64,000 nucleotides of DNA from Cohnella phaseoli (GTDB lineage Bacteria; Bacillota; Bacilli; Paenibacillales; Paenibacillaceae). How positions within the stretch are numbered: the first letter of the stretch is position 1; the number at the start of each line of letters is the position of its first letter. Where the stretch lies: positions 163,560 through 227,559 of the forward strand of contig NZ_QRDZ01000013.1 of assembly GCF_003386235.1 (NCBI RefSeq). Direction: 5' to 3'. This document shows, in pieces, positions 9,844 to 19,027 of the stretch. The position numbers and the translations under genes were made by a program. Under the pieces are notes generated by a model that worked only from the letters and a program-made list of their open reading frames with translations, had not been told where the DNA came from and searched no databases.

Positions 9844-9927
9844 GCCCAACAGGGGCTTCTAATTAAAGGTATATTGGAAAGGAAGTCTCTAGCAAGAAAA
9901 CTAGCACTATATTCCGAAGGTGGAGTC

Positions 9928-10017
9928 ATGAAGAACGTAAAATTGATAGTTACAATTGATGAAAAAAATGAGTTGTTGAACAGGCACCAGGAGAAGAGAA
10001 ATAAAGAAAGGCGGTGA
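9928..10017 (+). CDS. Small basic ORF coupled to the next gene
   Basis: 29 residues (MKNVKLIVTIDEKNELLNRH...). The stop overlaps the GTG of the following ATPase gene (GTGA), a typical translational-coupling junction. The frame is open upstream to 9844 (contains ILERKSLARKLALYSEGG), so the real start could be a TTG further 5'. Family not recognised. Confidence 0.35.
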   Translation: MKNVKLIVTIDEKNELLNRHQEKRNKERR

Positions 10018-11534
10018 GTAGCTTGGATGATCATTACCGTATTGTACTTGGATTACAGGATGAGAGACTTAACGCCATTACTAAGACGGCCTTGGAAGAA
10101 GATCTAGTAGGACAAGTCGTCGGGATCGCGCTCACGCGCAAGAACATCGTTCCGCGCGTTATGGAGCATGGCGCCAACATGATCATTGTCGCTGACGAAC
10201 TCATTGGGGACACGGAAACCGACGACGAATGGCTGGATTTGATCGAGGAACTTAGGCGGTATGACTTTCATATCCGTATCGTGTTCCTCTGCACCCGTTC
10301 CGTGGATGATCTCTTTCTCAGTAAACTGGTGCTTTCCAACGTAACGGATATATTCCATGAGGGGAAGCTCCCGAAAGGGTGGACCACCCAGCTCAGGCAA
10401 GCTCCGAAATACGAAAACACCGAGTTATTTCGGAATAAATCAGACGCAATCGCGGACGATTTACGAAAGCGAAAAGCCAAACAGAAGGGAACCCCTGAAG
10501 AGATCCTTCAGCAGCCGCTTATACCGAAAGCAGCAAAGCAGGCACCTCCTGGTGCAGAATCCACGCCTGCAGCGGAACCTCAGGTTATCACTGAGGTTCG
10601 CACGGAAGTGAGAACGGAAGTTCGGATAAAGAAAGAAACGGAATACATCTACGAGCAAATAAAGATTAGCCCGAAAAGTGTTGCAGTCGTTTCCTTGTTC
10701 GAGGGAGCTGGATCCTCTACGCTCACACGCTTACTGGCCGAAGAAGCAGCTGCGCTAGACGTGGAAGTCGGTGTGATGGAAGCAGCTTCACCGCCGGCCG
10801 CTTGGATGCAAATAATGAATGCTTATGATTTGGTCGAGCAGATCCGCAATCAGAGCAAAGGTAAGCGATGGCAAAGTTGGCATACCGCCGTGTTAGATAT
10901 GGATGCCGTCCCTGCTTGGGAAGATGCGCTCAGGATACAGGGCGTACGCTATATTCTGCGAGATCCGGACGTAGAACTGCACAATTGGACTGAGACAGAA
11001 ACAGCGGAGCTCCTGACGTACAGTAAAAACGTCTCGCTCCTGTTCTCCGATATCAGCACGGCCTATCATGACCCTAGAGAACAAATTATATTGAAAAGTG
11101 CTGATATCATTCTTGCCGTCGGGAACTATGACGCAATGCGGCTCGCGCGCGGCCGCCAGAAGTACGAATCCTTTTTGAGCAGATATGGGGAGAAGACCCT
11201 ATTGGTTATGAATAAGAGTACACCGCGGTTGGAGCGGGCACACAGCCCCGTGATAAGAAATAAATACGCGCATCGCAAGCTATTTCACATGCCGGTAATG
11301 AATGTATTTTTGGAAACCTATATGGACGGCGAATCTTTTTGGACGAGCGGTTATGTGAGGGATGAGACGCGTCAGGAAATGCGGGAAAGGGCACATGAGA
11401 TGCTTCGGGCGATTTTAGGTGATGAAGTCTTGAAAAAACTGAAAGCTCGCCGGCGCGGCGGTCTGATAGACCGCATTATGCGGTACTTCAAGGATTCAGA
11501 TTCGGATATCGAAGCCGATGAGGGAACGGCATAG
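10014..11534 (+). CDS. TadZ/CpaE-like protein with receiver-like domain and MinD/ParA-type ATPase fold
   Basis: 506 residues. Residues 1-130 look like a response-receiver-type alpha/beta domain. A Glu/Arg-rich linker follows (residues about 150-215). From residue 222 there is a MinD/ParA-like core (VAVVSLFEGAGSSTLTRLLA). The P-loop is unusual: the lysines expected in the deviant Walker A (KGGxGKT) are replaced, giving EGAGSST, so ATP use may be lost or altered. TadZ/CpaE proteins place secretion machines at cell poles; here the partner may be a conjugation apparatus. The GTG start overlaps the upstream small ORF. Confidence 0.5.
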   Translation: MSSLDDHYRIVLGLQDERLNAITKTALEEDLVGQVVGIALTRKNIVPRVMEHGANMIIVADELIGDTETDDEWLDLIEELRRYDFHIRIVFLCTRSVDDLFLSKLVLSNVTDIFHEGKLPKGWTTQLRQAPKYENTELFRNKSDAIADDLRKRKAKQKGTPEEILQQPLIPKAAKQAPPGAESTPAAEPQVITEVRTEVRTEVRIKKETEYIYEQIKISPKSVAVVSLFEGAGSSTLTRLLAEEAAALDVEVGVMEAASPPAAWMQIMNAYDLVEQIRNQSKGKRWQSWHTAVLDMDAVPAWEDALRIQGVRYILRDPDVELHNWTETETAELLTYSKNVSLLFSDISTAYHDPREQIILKSADIILAVGNYDAMRLARGRQKYESFLSRYGEKTLLVMNKSTPRLERAHSPVIRNKYAHRKLFHMPVMNVFLETYMDGESFWTSGYVRDETRQEMRERAHEMLRAILGDEVLKKLKARRRGGLIDRIMRYFKDSDSDIEADEGTA

Positions 11535-11660
11535 CACATATCTAACGGGAAATACCATTTAATGGTTAATATTCGTTTTCAGAGATTAATATTTTGATAC
11601 TACATCGATGCCAGGAATGTACGATATAGCGCTTACATAAATGAATGGGGGAGATAGACG

Positions 11661-12386
11661 ATGAACATAAACAATCCGATGCATGTGGGGCAGTTTGCTG
11701 CACTATTTGTCGGATGTGCTGTGCAAGACGACATTATCCAAGCTGCCAATATGTTAGATAGTGGTTTTGTAGGGATAAATATCGTGTACCAGAATCAGAC
11801 ATTGCTTTCTGCTTCAGCAGCGCTGGGTAGAACCCTGATTCTAAAATGGGCAGTTGAGCAAGGCGCAGATGTCAACTTCTTCAATAACCAGCATACCTTG
11901 CCGGCCTTGCACCAGGCAGCACAGTGTAATCAGTTTGAGTGCGTGAAGATTTTAGCGGAAGCGGGCGCAAATAGTGGAGCGGGAGAAACCTTTTTGTCAG
12001 CAGCCTATTATGCATTAAGACTGAAACACTTGAAGATTTTTCATTATCTCGATGCACGCGATCCAGAGCTCACATACACGTTTCCTCCAGCTGGCGAAAA
12101 CTTCCGGAAAGTAGTCGATGACGCTCAGGATCTCCTTTGCATTTTATATGAAATGCAGGAGCAGCGGGTTCTTGACTTTTCAAGAACTGATCCCAAGGAT
12201 CTCTTATACATGCTACGCAAGGGAAAACCCTTTTTCAGAGGATTTAGGCGAAAAACCCAAGAGCAGCGGGATCAAATGGCCCAGTTTCTTTACGGATTAC
12301 CTCAGCGAGAGATGGAATATTTCAGTAAGCTCTTATATCACATTAATTTGACCATCACGAACAAATGGGACAAATCATTTGCTTAA
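11661..12386 (+). CDS. Ankyrin-repeat protein
   Basis: 241 residues. Ankyrin-type helix-turn-helix repeats are visible at about residues 45-120: TLLSASAALGRTLILKWAVE with QGADVNF, then ALHQAAQCNQFECVKILAEA with GAN. The C-terminal half is unassigned. No signal peptide, so cytosolic and likely protein-binding. GGGGGA precedes the ATG. It starts a run of small plus-strand genes of unknown role (11.7-14.6 kb). Confidence 0.7.
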   Translation: MNINNPMHVGQFAALFVGCAVQDDIIQAANMLDSGFVGINIVYQNQTLLSASAALGRTLILKWAVEQGADVNFFNNQHTLPALHQAAQCNQFECVKILAEAGANSGAGETFLSAAYYALRLKHLKIFHYLDARDPELTYTFPPAGENFRKVVDDAQDLLCILYEMQEQRVLDFSRTDPKDLLYMLRKGKPFFRGFRRKTQEQRDQMAQFLYGLPQREMEYFSKLLYHINLTITNKWDKSFA

Positions 12387-12544
12387 ATTTGGATGAGCTC
12401 GAGTGAATCCCGCTCCGGATCGGATTAATTTCATCGAGGTGCATTCCAGGAAAAGAAGCACCACGAACCCGCTTCTATTAACGATCAATAAACGATCTGA
12501 GGATGAACGGACGGGAAACATCTTTAGAGAGGAGCTTCGGGAAA

Positions 12545-12967
12545 ATGTTATTTGCACATCGTCCAACTCACCCCACCATTGGGGTCGTTTCCACTTTCCA
12601 ATTGATCGACTTGCTTATGCTTAGGCTTTCTCGCGGGATGGAATTGCCGGCAGCGATGCAATCCTTAGGCGGAGTTCAGTTTCCTGACTCTCTATTTAAT
12701 TCACTTGACCTCATTCAGACCGATACGCCAGTCTCTTACCATCAGTTTAGCGATCGTTCCCACTTTTTTGTTGCATTGCTTGAGGTACTTCGCCAAGCCA
12801 GATCCTTAGAACCCTCTTCATTATGCGATGTCCTTGTTATTCTTAAAAACAAGTTGTACGTGCATCTCCTTAAAGTCGTTGACTATGGGAATATTGACAG
12901 TATTTTCTATAAAAATGGCCAAAGTAATTTATTGCCAGAGGATTTTGCAAGAGATATCCTGAGTTAA
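12545..12967 (+). CDS. Hypothetical protein
   Basis: 140 residues, family not recognised, mostly helical with leucine-rich stretches (TFQLIDLLMLRLSRGMELP). The ATG at 12545 is chosen because GAGAGGAGC lies at good spacing; an in-frame ATG at 12503 has no clear ribosome site. A different frame at 12403-12624 (GTG start, contains NPLLLTINKRSEDERTGN) overlaps the 5' end and may be a small gene or a remnant. Confidence 0.5.
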   Translation: MLFAHRPTHPTIGVVSTFQLIDLLMLRLSRGMELPAAMQSLGGVQFPDSLFNSLDLIQTDTPVSYHQFSDRSHFFVALLEVLRQARSLEPSSLCDVLVILKNKLYVHLLKVVDYGNIDSIFYKNGQSNLLPEDFARDILS

Positions 12968-13053
12968 TCGGGTGTGTGAGCTCCTTTACTGATCCGCAGC
13001 CAAGTGCACGCCAGAGAATATGTCCCAAACTTCCGCACAGATAGGAGATTTTA

Positions 13054-13506
13054 ATGGGAACGACTTGGACAATGTTTAAAAGCTATGAAATTGGACGAGA
13101 TATAGAATGGCCTGGCGGAGACATCATTCGTTATTTGGAGAGAGAGGATCTCTATATGGGAAGCGGGACTGCTTTTCATCTCGCTATGATCTTTGAACAC
13201 TTTGGCGTACTCCTGCCTGTCTATGATTGGACAGAACCACCAAAGGGTAAAGCTCTTGACCTCATTCATCCATCCTATGTATTAACCGCTGCGGAAAGCG
13301 GGCTGATTCTTCTTCGAACAGATAAGAATCCTCAAGTAAAAGCCGGATATTCTGCAGTTGATGATGAACCCCTTGAACCGTTATTTAATGATGAACATCT
13401 CCAGCGCCATTCTGTTGAACAATTAAATCATGAGCTCCAATCTTATTTGGAGAAAATCCTACTGCTGTCGGGCAACGGGCATTACCTCGTGAGATCATTC
13501 GAATAA
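13054..13506 (+). CDS. Hypothetical protein
   Basis: 150 residues, soluble, acidic; family not recognised. The ribosome site AGGAGATTTTA precedes the ATG. It is followed after 13 bases by the next gene, so it is probably part of one transcript with 12545-13987. Confidence 0.6.
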   Translation: MGTTWTMFKSYEIGRDIEWPGGDIIRYLEREDLYMGSGTAFHLAMIFEHFGVLLPVYDWTEPPKGKALDLIHPSYVLTAAESGLILLRTDKNPQVKAGYSAVDDEPLEPLFNDEHLQRHSVEQLNHELQSYLEKILLLSGNGHYLVRSFE

Positions 13507-13519
13507 GGAGACGATTATC

Positions 13520-13987
13520 ATGAGCAGCCGATCCACCTTGAAGTTAGAATTGGAAGTGAAGGCCCCTCAGAGGAACATTGAAGACTTGCTTGGATACGGC
13601 ACAATGAAGTACGACCAATCAAAATTCTCTTTTGATGGGCGAGTCTCTGGCGGTCCGGATAATTTTGCAGGACTATTCACTTCTTTGGAGCCTTGCATCC
13701 ATTACGAGGACTTTACATGCGTCGGGCAGCTCAAATCCGATTGTGGCGGGCAACAAATATGGGACGTTTATGCCTATCAGGATCATCTGTTTATTTCGCA
13801 GACGGAGCGGGACGACTTGATGTATGCTTACTGCTTGAGTTTCTTCTTCGACAACCTGAGAGGTCACAGGTTTCTGACCACATCGTCTGAAGCTTTTAAG
13901 CAATGGGATATTGATCTTCCTTCGATCCAGAGACCTTACTTTATGAGGTTTGGGATGCTTCTGGAATCGAGCCGCATACATAATTGA
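13520..13987 (+). CDS. Hypothetical protein
   Basis: 155 residues; family not recognised. It has scattered cysteines (CIHYEDFTC) and aromatic residues but no motif I can name. AAGGAGACG precedes the ATG, which lies close behind the upstream gene, consistent with an operon. Confidence 0.6.
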   Translation: MSSRSTLKLELEVKAPQRNIEDLLGYGTMKYDQSKFSFDGRVSGGPDNFAGLFTSLEPCIHYEDFTCVGQLKSDCGGQQIWDVYAYQDHLFISQTERDDLMYAYCLSFFFDNLRGHRFLTTSSEAFKQWDIDLPSIQRPYFMRFGMLLESSRIHN

Positions 13988-14065
13988 TTGGCGTGAACAT
14001 ACTGCGACTCAACGTCTAATCTCAAGATCTCTTCCAATAGGATGAACCACTAGGGGGAAAACAAG

Positions 14066-14590
14066 TTGAATCCCGATCAAGGTAAGTCACTCTTCGCTTC
14101 CAGCATGCTGCTTATCGTAATGCCACTTTGCGGAATTCCCGCACTTTATTTGCTCGTAGATTTTCTGTTTGCGTTTGAGTTTCCGCCGCTGCTCAGGATG
14201 TTCATTTTGTCGTTACTCACACTGATGATCGTTATGTATACGGCAAAGCAGCTTCGTTCATTTCGTTTCATTTGCTCGCTCATCGGCGAGCTAAGAGAGG
14301 CATCAAAACCAGAATCGATATACCCCGATATCATACAGCAAAAGCTGAAGGCAGCGGATCGGGATTACTATCTCTTTCTTGCCTTTGGTTTCTTGACGCT
14401 CTGGGTGATCGGAAGCGCGATTACTAGCTTTGAAGAAAAGACATTACTCGTTTTCTATTCGCTGGTCGGTGCCTTTGTACTCTGGTTGGGCCAGTTTTAC
14501 AGAGAGAAGTATTACCTACATGTAAGTGCCCTGGAGCGCAGCTTACGAGAAATCAGAATTGATCCACGGAAGCGGGATATTCACTTCTAA
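14066..14590 (+). CDS. Hypothetical membrane protein, four TM segments
   Basis: 174 residues. Hydrophobic segments lie at about 10-35, 38-60, 95-118 and 122-142, with a short charged loop between the second and third. The TTG start follows AGGGGGA. No family recognised; it could belong to the same small-gene operon. Confidence 0.6.
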   Translation: MNPDQGKSLFASSMLLIVMPLCGIPALYLLVDFLFAFEFPPLLRMFILSLLTLMIVMYTAKQLRSFRFICSLIGELREASKPESIYPDIIQQKLKAADRDYYLFLAFGFLTLWVIGSAITSFEEKTLLVFYSLVGAFVLWLGQFYREKYYLHVSALERSLREIRIDPRKRDIHF

Positions 14591-14619
14591 TTATGCCCAT
14601 TTAGGAAGGATGATAGAAT

Positions 14620-14756
14620 GTGACAACCGAAGTGATGTTGCCAGAAGGAGTTAAGGTTCTATGCTTGGAGGACGGGGAGATCTACACAATCCATGATGCA
14701 ACACGGACGAACAATCAATTTGGCTACGGAGTATATTTATCAGCTTTGTCGAGAAG
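14620..14756 (+). pseudogene. 5' part of a small gene split by the TnpB element
   Basis: A GTG start after AGGAAGGATG begins a frame reading TTEVMLPEGVKVLCLEDGEI and on to SALSRRL, where the left end of the TnpB element begins. The other part lies at 16095-16258. The intact gene would have encoded roughly 100 residues. Family not recognised. Confidence 0.55.
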
Positions 14757-14878
14757 ACTCCGACTTCAACACGAATGTGTAAGTCGGGGATGAATCGATG
14801 CCTTTTTGTTGTGAGAAAAACGAACGTATGTGCCATAATGGATATAATTGGATTAAAAAAAAGGGGGGGGGTGTTGGC

Positions 14879-15970
14879 TTGCTCGTAGAGAAGGCCTTTC
14901 GCTATCGCATCTATCCCAATGTAGAACAACAAACTCGGATTGAGCAAATGTTTGGTTGTTGCCGGTTTGTCTTCAATCATTTCTTGTCCCAATGGAATGA
15001 CGCGTATGCCGCAACAGGCAAGGGTTTGTCTTACTACGCTTGTGCAACACAGCTTCCTTTGCTCAAGCAAACGCGTGAATGGCTCAAGGTTGTCGATAGC
15101 ATCGCGTTGCAGTCTGCAGTCCGTCGCCTGGCAGACAGTTTTGATCGCTTCTTTAAGAAGCAGAACCAGGCGCCGCGTTTCAAAACCCGCAAGCATCCGG
15201 TGCAGTCCTATACAACGAAGTTCACCAACGGCAACATAGCCGTGATCGGAAATTGCCTCAAATTGCCGAAGCTTGGGCTTGTTCGCTTTGCCAAATCACG
15301 AGAACCCGGTGGTCGCATCCTGTCCGCAACGATTCGTAGACAAGCCACAGGGAAGTACTTCATCTCGCTCGTTTGCAAAGTGGAGGTCCATCCTCTTCCG
15401 CCAAGCAATACGGCCATTGGCATTGACTTAGGTTTAACCAGCTTTGCAGTCACCTCCGAAGGCCAGTCGTTTGACCATCCAAGGGCGTTCAAGCAACACG
15501 AGGAGAAGCTCGCCCTCTGGCAGCGTCGCTTGTCGCGCCGCACCCCAGGGGGAGCCAACTATCAGAAAGCCAAAAGAAAAGTTGCCCGCATTCACGACAA
15601 AATCGCGAACATTCGAAATCACTTTCTACACCAGTTGTCTACGCAGCTGATCCGCGAAAATCAAGCGATCAGTATCGAAGACTTGAGCATCAGCAGTATG
15701 CTCCAAAACCGTAAGCTGGCCAAGTCAATCAACGATGCGTCATGGGGCGAGTTTGTGCGGCAACTGACGTACAAAGCGTTGTGGTACGGACGCACGCTGA
15801 AGAAAGCGGACACGTATGCGCCAACGAGTCAAAGGTGCCACGTGTGCGGTGAAATCGACAAGGCTGTTAAAAACCTAAGCGTACGAACGTGGCAATGCCG
15901 ATCGTGCGACGCGGTGCATGATCGCGACGAGAATGCCGCCAAGAACATCTTGCTCCTGACAATCGAATAG
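14879..15970 (+). CDS. tnpB: TnpB-like RNA-guided nuclease
   Basis: 363 residues. The RuvC-like catalytic motifs are present: GIDLG (Asp, near 185), SIEDLS (Glu, near 263) and HDRDENAAKNI (Asp, near 350). The zinc finger CHVCG ... CRSC lies just before the last motif. The N-terminus (KAFRYRIYPN...QQTRIEQMFGCCRFVFN) is the usual TnpB start. TnpB cuts DNA guided by an omega RNA made from the element's right end. A TTG start follows a run of nine G. Catalytic residues look intact. It is a clear relative of the copy at 28722-29816. Confidence 0.85.
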   Translation: MLVEKAFRYRIYPNVEQQTRIEQMFGCCRFVFNHFLSQWNDAYAATGKGLSYYACATQLPLLKQTREWLKVVDSIALQSAVRRLADSFDRFFKKQNQAPRFKTRKHPVQSYTTKFTNGNIAVIGNCLKLPKLGLVRFAKSREPGGRILSATIRRQATGKYFISLVCKVEVHPLPPSNTAIGIDLGLTSFAVTSEGQSFDHPRAFKQHEEKLALWQRRLSRRTPGGANYQKAKRKVARIHDKIANIRNHFLHQLSTQLIRENQAISIEDLSISSMLQNRKLAKSINDASWGEFVRQLTYKALWYGRTLKKADTYAPTSQRCHVCGEIDKAVKNLSVRTWQCRSCDAVHDRDENAAKNILLLTIE

Positions 15971-16095
15971 AAGCTTCCAGGTCAACAAGAACTGCGGGAA
16001 TCGCAGGGATCGCTTGCTCAACTTCACTTCGGATAAGGTGATTACGCAAGAATCTCCCACTTCAACGCAAATGCGTAAGTGGGGGAGTGTTCAAA
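15971..16095 (+). ncRNA. Putative omega RNA / right end of TnpB element 1
   Basis: The segment just after tnpB carries CTGCGGGAATCGCAGGGATC (15992 onward), also present after the second tnpB with one change in the loop, and ends with the right-end hairpin. In characterised TnpB systems the guide RNA scaffold is the 3' end of the tnpB transcript and the guide is the flanking DNA. Conservation between the two copies outside the coding region supports the RNA role. Confidence 0.5.
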
Positions 16096-16258
16096 CAGAG
16101 TCAAAGAGCGCCTGAATACAGGATTCGGGCTTTATCGAAAATGGTTTACTGTGCTCAAAGAATGCGATGATTGCGGCCAATTCCATAATGCCACCTATAT
16201 CCTGTGCAAAGAGTGCCTTGTCGAGCGGAAGACGGCCAATAATGCCGATAACTGTTAA
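16095..16258 (+). pseudogene. 3' part of the small zinc-ribbon gene split by the TnpB element
   Basis: The frame reads RVKERLNTGFGLYRKW, then CDDCG and CKEC, a zinc-ribbon-like pair, and stops at 16256-16258. It lacks a start and continues the product of 14620-14756 across the insertion. Together they suggest a small DNA- or RNA-binding protein inactivated by the element. Confidence 0.5.
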
Positions 16259-16359
16259 CCTTGCTGCACATATCTATGAACAATAGATCGGCTGTTGAGT
16301 GAGTGAATCGGATTCAAATACTTCGATCAATAGAGTGGTAATAAGGGAGGACACAAAAA

Positions 16360-16410
16360 TTGAGTGAAAGAAAAACTACAAATGTGGCTCTAAGTGATCC
16401 AAATGAATAA
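16360..16410 (+). CDS. Possible 16-residue leader ORF
   Basis: TTG start at 7 bases after AAGGGAGG, encoding SERKTTNVALSDPNE after the initiator. The next gene starts 14 bases later. It may be a leader peptide or chance. Confidence 0.25.
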   Translation: MSERKTTNVALSDPNE

Positions 16411-16424
16411 AGGACTGTGTATTT

Positions 16425-16622
16425 ATGGATAAACATTATCGTGCAAGTATTAAAAAAATCACAACGAGCTCATGGCTCAAATCCATAACGATAAATAGCT
16501 ATACCCATACACTTATCGCAAGTGAGCGCCGCATATTCAAAGACAAAAAGAAAGCGGAAAAAATATTTAATATATTACAGGAAAAGTACCCTGATACATT
16601 CACTCTCGTTGTTGAAACATAA
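16425..16622 (+). CDS. Small hypothetical protein
   Basis: 65 residues, basic (KHYRASIKKITTSSW...), family not recognised. The start has only a weak ribosome site. AT-rich coding, unlike the GC-rich block that follows. Confidence 0.4.
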   Translation: MDKHYRASIKKITTSSWLKSITINSYTHTLIASERRIFKDKKKAEKIFNILQEKYPDTFTLVVET

Positions 16623-16673
16623 CTGACCACGATAGCCAAACTAAAGATACATCATATTAAAAAATACTTTGTT

Positions 16674-16700
16674 GCACAGTTCGACCCATTTTGTTCATCA
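16674..16700 (+). promoter_or_regulatory. Isolated copy of the GACCCATTTTGT junction motif
   Basis: CACAGTTCGACCCATTTTGT is nearly identical to the copy at 25620 and related to four others between 24.7 and 26.0 kb. Here it precedes a short frame (ATG 16707, KKYRPTATRLVL...) that runs directly into repeat block R2. Confidence 0.5.
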
Positions 16701-16734
16701 AAATACATGAAAAAATATCGACCAACTGCAACTC

Positions 16735-17240
16735 GCTTGGTTCTCAGGGTGAAGCTCGGCTTCAGGTTTAGCGCGCGATGTCGAAAACCGTCACGATCAA
16801 CTGCAGCCCCGTATCCGGGTTATCTCGTCTTTCCGATGAGCACTCGCGACGGCTGACAACGAAAGCAGATGTAAGAGTCGCGCTCCTCGTTTGGGGCGCC
16901 GGCATCGACGGCCGGCAACGCTTAGCTGCAGTTCGCATCATCAGATTATCCGATTTGGATTCGGGCTTTTCTATCAGGGATGCTGGCGACAGAGGTCAGC
17001 GCGAGCAGATGTAGGTCGCGCTCCTGGTTAGCCGCGGCAGCGACGTCGAAAACCGGTACTCAGTCCGCTTCCCGTTCACTGGTTCGAGCTCGTTTTTTTC
17101 GATCGGCGCGACAGCGCATGCCGAACACTGCTGCTACGCACTCCGGGCTCTCCGGCACGGTCAGTGCAGTTCGATCCCGCTCCGCCGGAGACAACGGGAG
17201 CTCTCGGTTCGGCTCTCAATACAAAATTCTGGTGATATTA
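16735..17240. repeat. GC-rich degenerate repeat block R2
   Basis: No supported gene. Repeated words include AACTGCAG/GCTGCAGTTCGC, AGATGTA(A)G(AG)TCGCGCTCCT (two copies about 140 bases apart) and GCCGGCGACG-like strings. Open frames here lack ribosome sites. The block belongs to the same family as R1 and R7. Confidence 0.55.
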
Positions 17241-17301
17241 TTTTTGGTCAGTCAGAAGGTGAGGAATTGAAGCCTTTACTATGAACAGACGAGGGATAAC
17301 A

Positions 17302-17820
17302 ATGCAAACCAAACAAGAAATGCTGGCAGTAAATCTTAAAAATAAGGAACATTTTCAAATGAAATATGAGACAGAACGTAAATCTTATCTTACAATCATG
17401 CAGGAATTAATGGAGAATACGTTCTGTTCAACAGAACGTATTGATCGAATTGAGTCAGGTATTCGGCACGCTTTGGAGCGGGGCGAATCGAACTGCATAA
17501 TTACGATCGCTGTTGAATCGCATCTTACCTCTTATGTATGGGATTATAGTTTTGTTCGTGAAATGAGGAAGTATTTTAACAAACGCAATTTGCTGACAAA
17601 ATTTTTCGATATCAACTGGCTCGATAAGCAAAAGGCTGGTCCGGTAGTTATACAGTTTTTGGATAACATCCTACTGATAGAAACAAAAAATCTAGTTAAG
17701 GATTGCCTTTCGAACTCACTGGCTTTTTCGCGTTTTATCAATCTCTTGGAAGAGAAGGGGTTTGAAACGAACATAATATACGAAGATTTCGCTGCGTTTA
17801 TTGAGATAAATGTAACTTAA
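17302..17820 (+). CDS. Hypothetical protein
   Basis: 172 residues, soluble, family not recognised. The ATG at 17302 is preceded by GAGGGATAAC; an in-frame ATG at 17281 is possible but has no clear ribosome site. The AT content is typical of native genes here, in contrast with repeat blocks on both sides. Confidence 0.55.
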   Translation: MQTKQEMLAVNLKNKEHFQMKYETERKSYLTIMQELMENTFCSTERIDRIESGIRHALERGESNCIITIAVESHLTSYVWDYSFVREMRKYFNKRNLLTKFFDINWLDKQKAGPVVIQFLDNILLIETKNLVKDCLSNSLAFSRFINLLEEKGFETNIIYEDFAAFIEINVT

Positions 17821-17899
17821 GCACAACGATCTGAGTTTTCTTGTTGTTGGAAGCTGTAATCGTGGAATTGTCAGAGGAAAATAGAGATGTAGACTGGGT

Positions 17900-18490
17900 A
17901 CAACGGCGCTATCAGTACAGCCCCGACTCAGTCCCAGTTCTCCGGAAGAAGCCCGGCTGATCCACGGAGCTCGGTCGAGAAGGTGCTGAACGTGCACGTG
18001 GGGTACTAACTGCAGCTGGTGCAAGGGATATATAGAGGCGACTAGCGGGTGCACGCAAGCTTGTATGGCGGTGGCGAGGCAGATCCATACGGCAAGCAGA
18101 CCGTCTCATGGGAAGGGGCGCATGTCGATTCTGATCGACATCTCGGCTCTACTTCTTCGGCCCGGCTGGTGGACATTCCGAATTTGCTGCAGGCCAGCAG
18201 CGGCATGAATGTCGTAATGGGGAGGGTTCGCCAAGGAGATGTTCCGGGTTGACTTCATCTTCCGGATTCTCCATGCGATCGGCGCAGAACCGAGGCATCC
18301 AGAAAGAGGAAGCGGCGACGTTCGCCAAAACGACTGCTGGTGCGGAAGACTCCATTGTTGTCTCGGTCTGCACTCCTTCATATGTGGGACGAGGCTCAGT
18401 CGTGGCAGCGCTGGCAACAGGAGCAGTCGTAGCTACGCTCCTAGTTCTCCTGGTGAAGCCTGAAATTTCGGGTTTGGTACTTTAAATTTT
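17900..18490. repeat. GC-rich degenerate repeat block R3
   Basis: No supported gene in 17821-18508. Repeat-family words include CCAGTTCTCCGG with AAGAAGCCCGGCTGATCCAC (17935-17965) and ACTGCAGCTGG (18009). At the right end CTCCTAGTTCTCCTGGTGAAGCC recurs. Units are more decayed than in R1 or R6. Confidence 0.5.
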
Positions 18491-18508
18491 TGAGGGGAGG
18501 AAGTTGGC

Positions 18509-18943
18509 ATGCTAAGAAAAGTGATTGATAATTCCATGACGAATGAGGAGCTCCTACTAGATCCGGGAAATGGCAAATTCAGAATCGAGATTCCCCCTCA
18601 CCAATTCGCAGTTCTAGGCAGTAAAAAGTTTTTCCTAATATTGCTAGTTAAACAGTTAAAAATTGCTGGAATTCCGCTGCCTCTTAAGTATAGAATCGCG
18701 GTGATCTCTAGGAATGATGATGCAGAAATCGAAAGAGTGTTGAGGAATGAATTTCCTGCTTATGATATCGTAGAACTGCGAAAAGCTACGTGGAAAGTTT
18801 ATCCTTACTGTCAGATCCATCTGATTGATTTCTCAACCACGTCTACCATTTATTTCGAAACTAAAAATCAGATGGATCAGTGGGAAAAGCCAATTGAACA
18901 TGCGATCTGCAAGTTGATTTTCACTCCAGGTAAGAGGGTGTGA
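18509..18943 (+). CDS. Hypothetical protein
   Basis: 144 residues; starts with a strong GGGGAGGAAG ribosome site. Soluble alpha/beta-looking protein (KKFFLILLVKQLKIAGIPLP) with no family recognised. It sits between repeat blocks R3 and R4, apparently alone. Confidence 0.6.
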   Translation: MLRKVIDNSMTNEELLLDPGNGKFRIEIPPHQFAVLGSKKFFLILLVKQLKIAGIPLPLKYRIAVISRNDDAEIERVLRNEFPAYDIVELRKATWKVYPYCQIHLIDFSTTSTIYFETKNQMDQWEKPIEHAICKLIFTPGKRV

Positions 18944-18949
18944 TCTTCT

Positions 18950-19027
18950 ATGAGAATGACAGTTCAGCAAGTAATTGACCCTCCTAGAACCGACCTATTA
19001 AATTCCCAGTTGAAGGTATACGAGTGA
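18950..19027 (+). pseudogene. Gene start truncated at repeat block R4
   Basis: The ATG follows GAGGGTG and opens RMTVQQVIDPPRTDLLNSQL, but stops after 25 codons exactly where the GC-rich block begins. The opening looks like a true protein N-terminus, so the block may have replaced the rest of a gene. Confidence 0.35.

Larger units (their letters stand above)
14757..16095 (+). mobile_element. IS200/IS605-superfamily element with tnpB only (IS1341-like)
   Basis: The element runs from a hairpin at 14758-14790 (CCGACTT ... AAGTCGG, inner ACAC/TGTGT) to one near 16050-16094 (CCCACTT ... AAGTGGG, inner ACGC/TGCGT), ending GGGAGTGTTCAA. The two hairpins keep pairing while their bases differ, as expected of subterminal structures recognised as single strands. 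No tnpA transposase is present, so movement would need one in trans. Exact ends are uncertain by a few bases. It interrupts a small gene. Confidence 0.7.
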
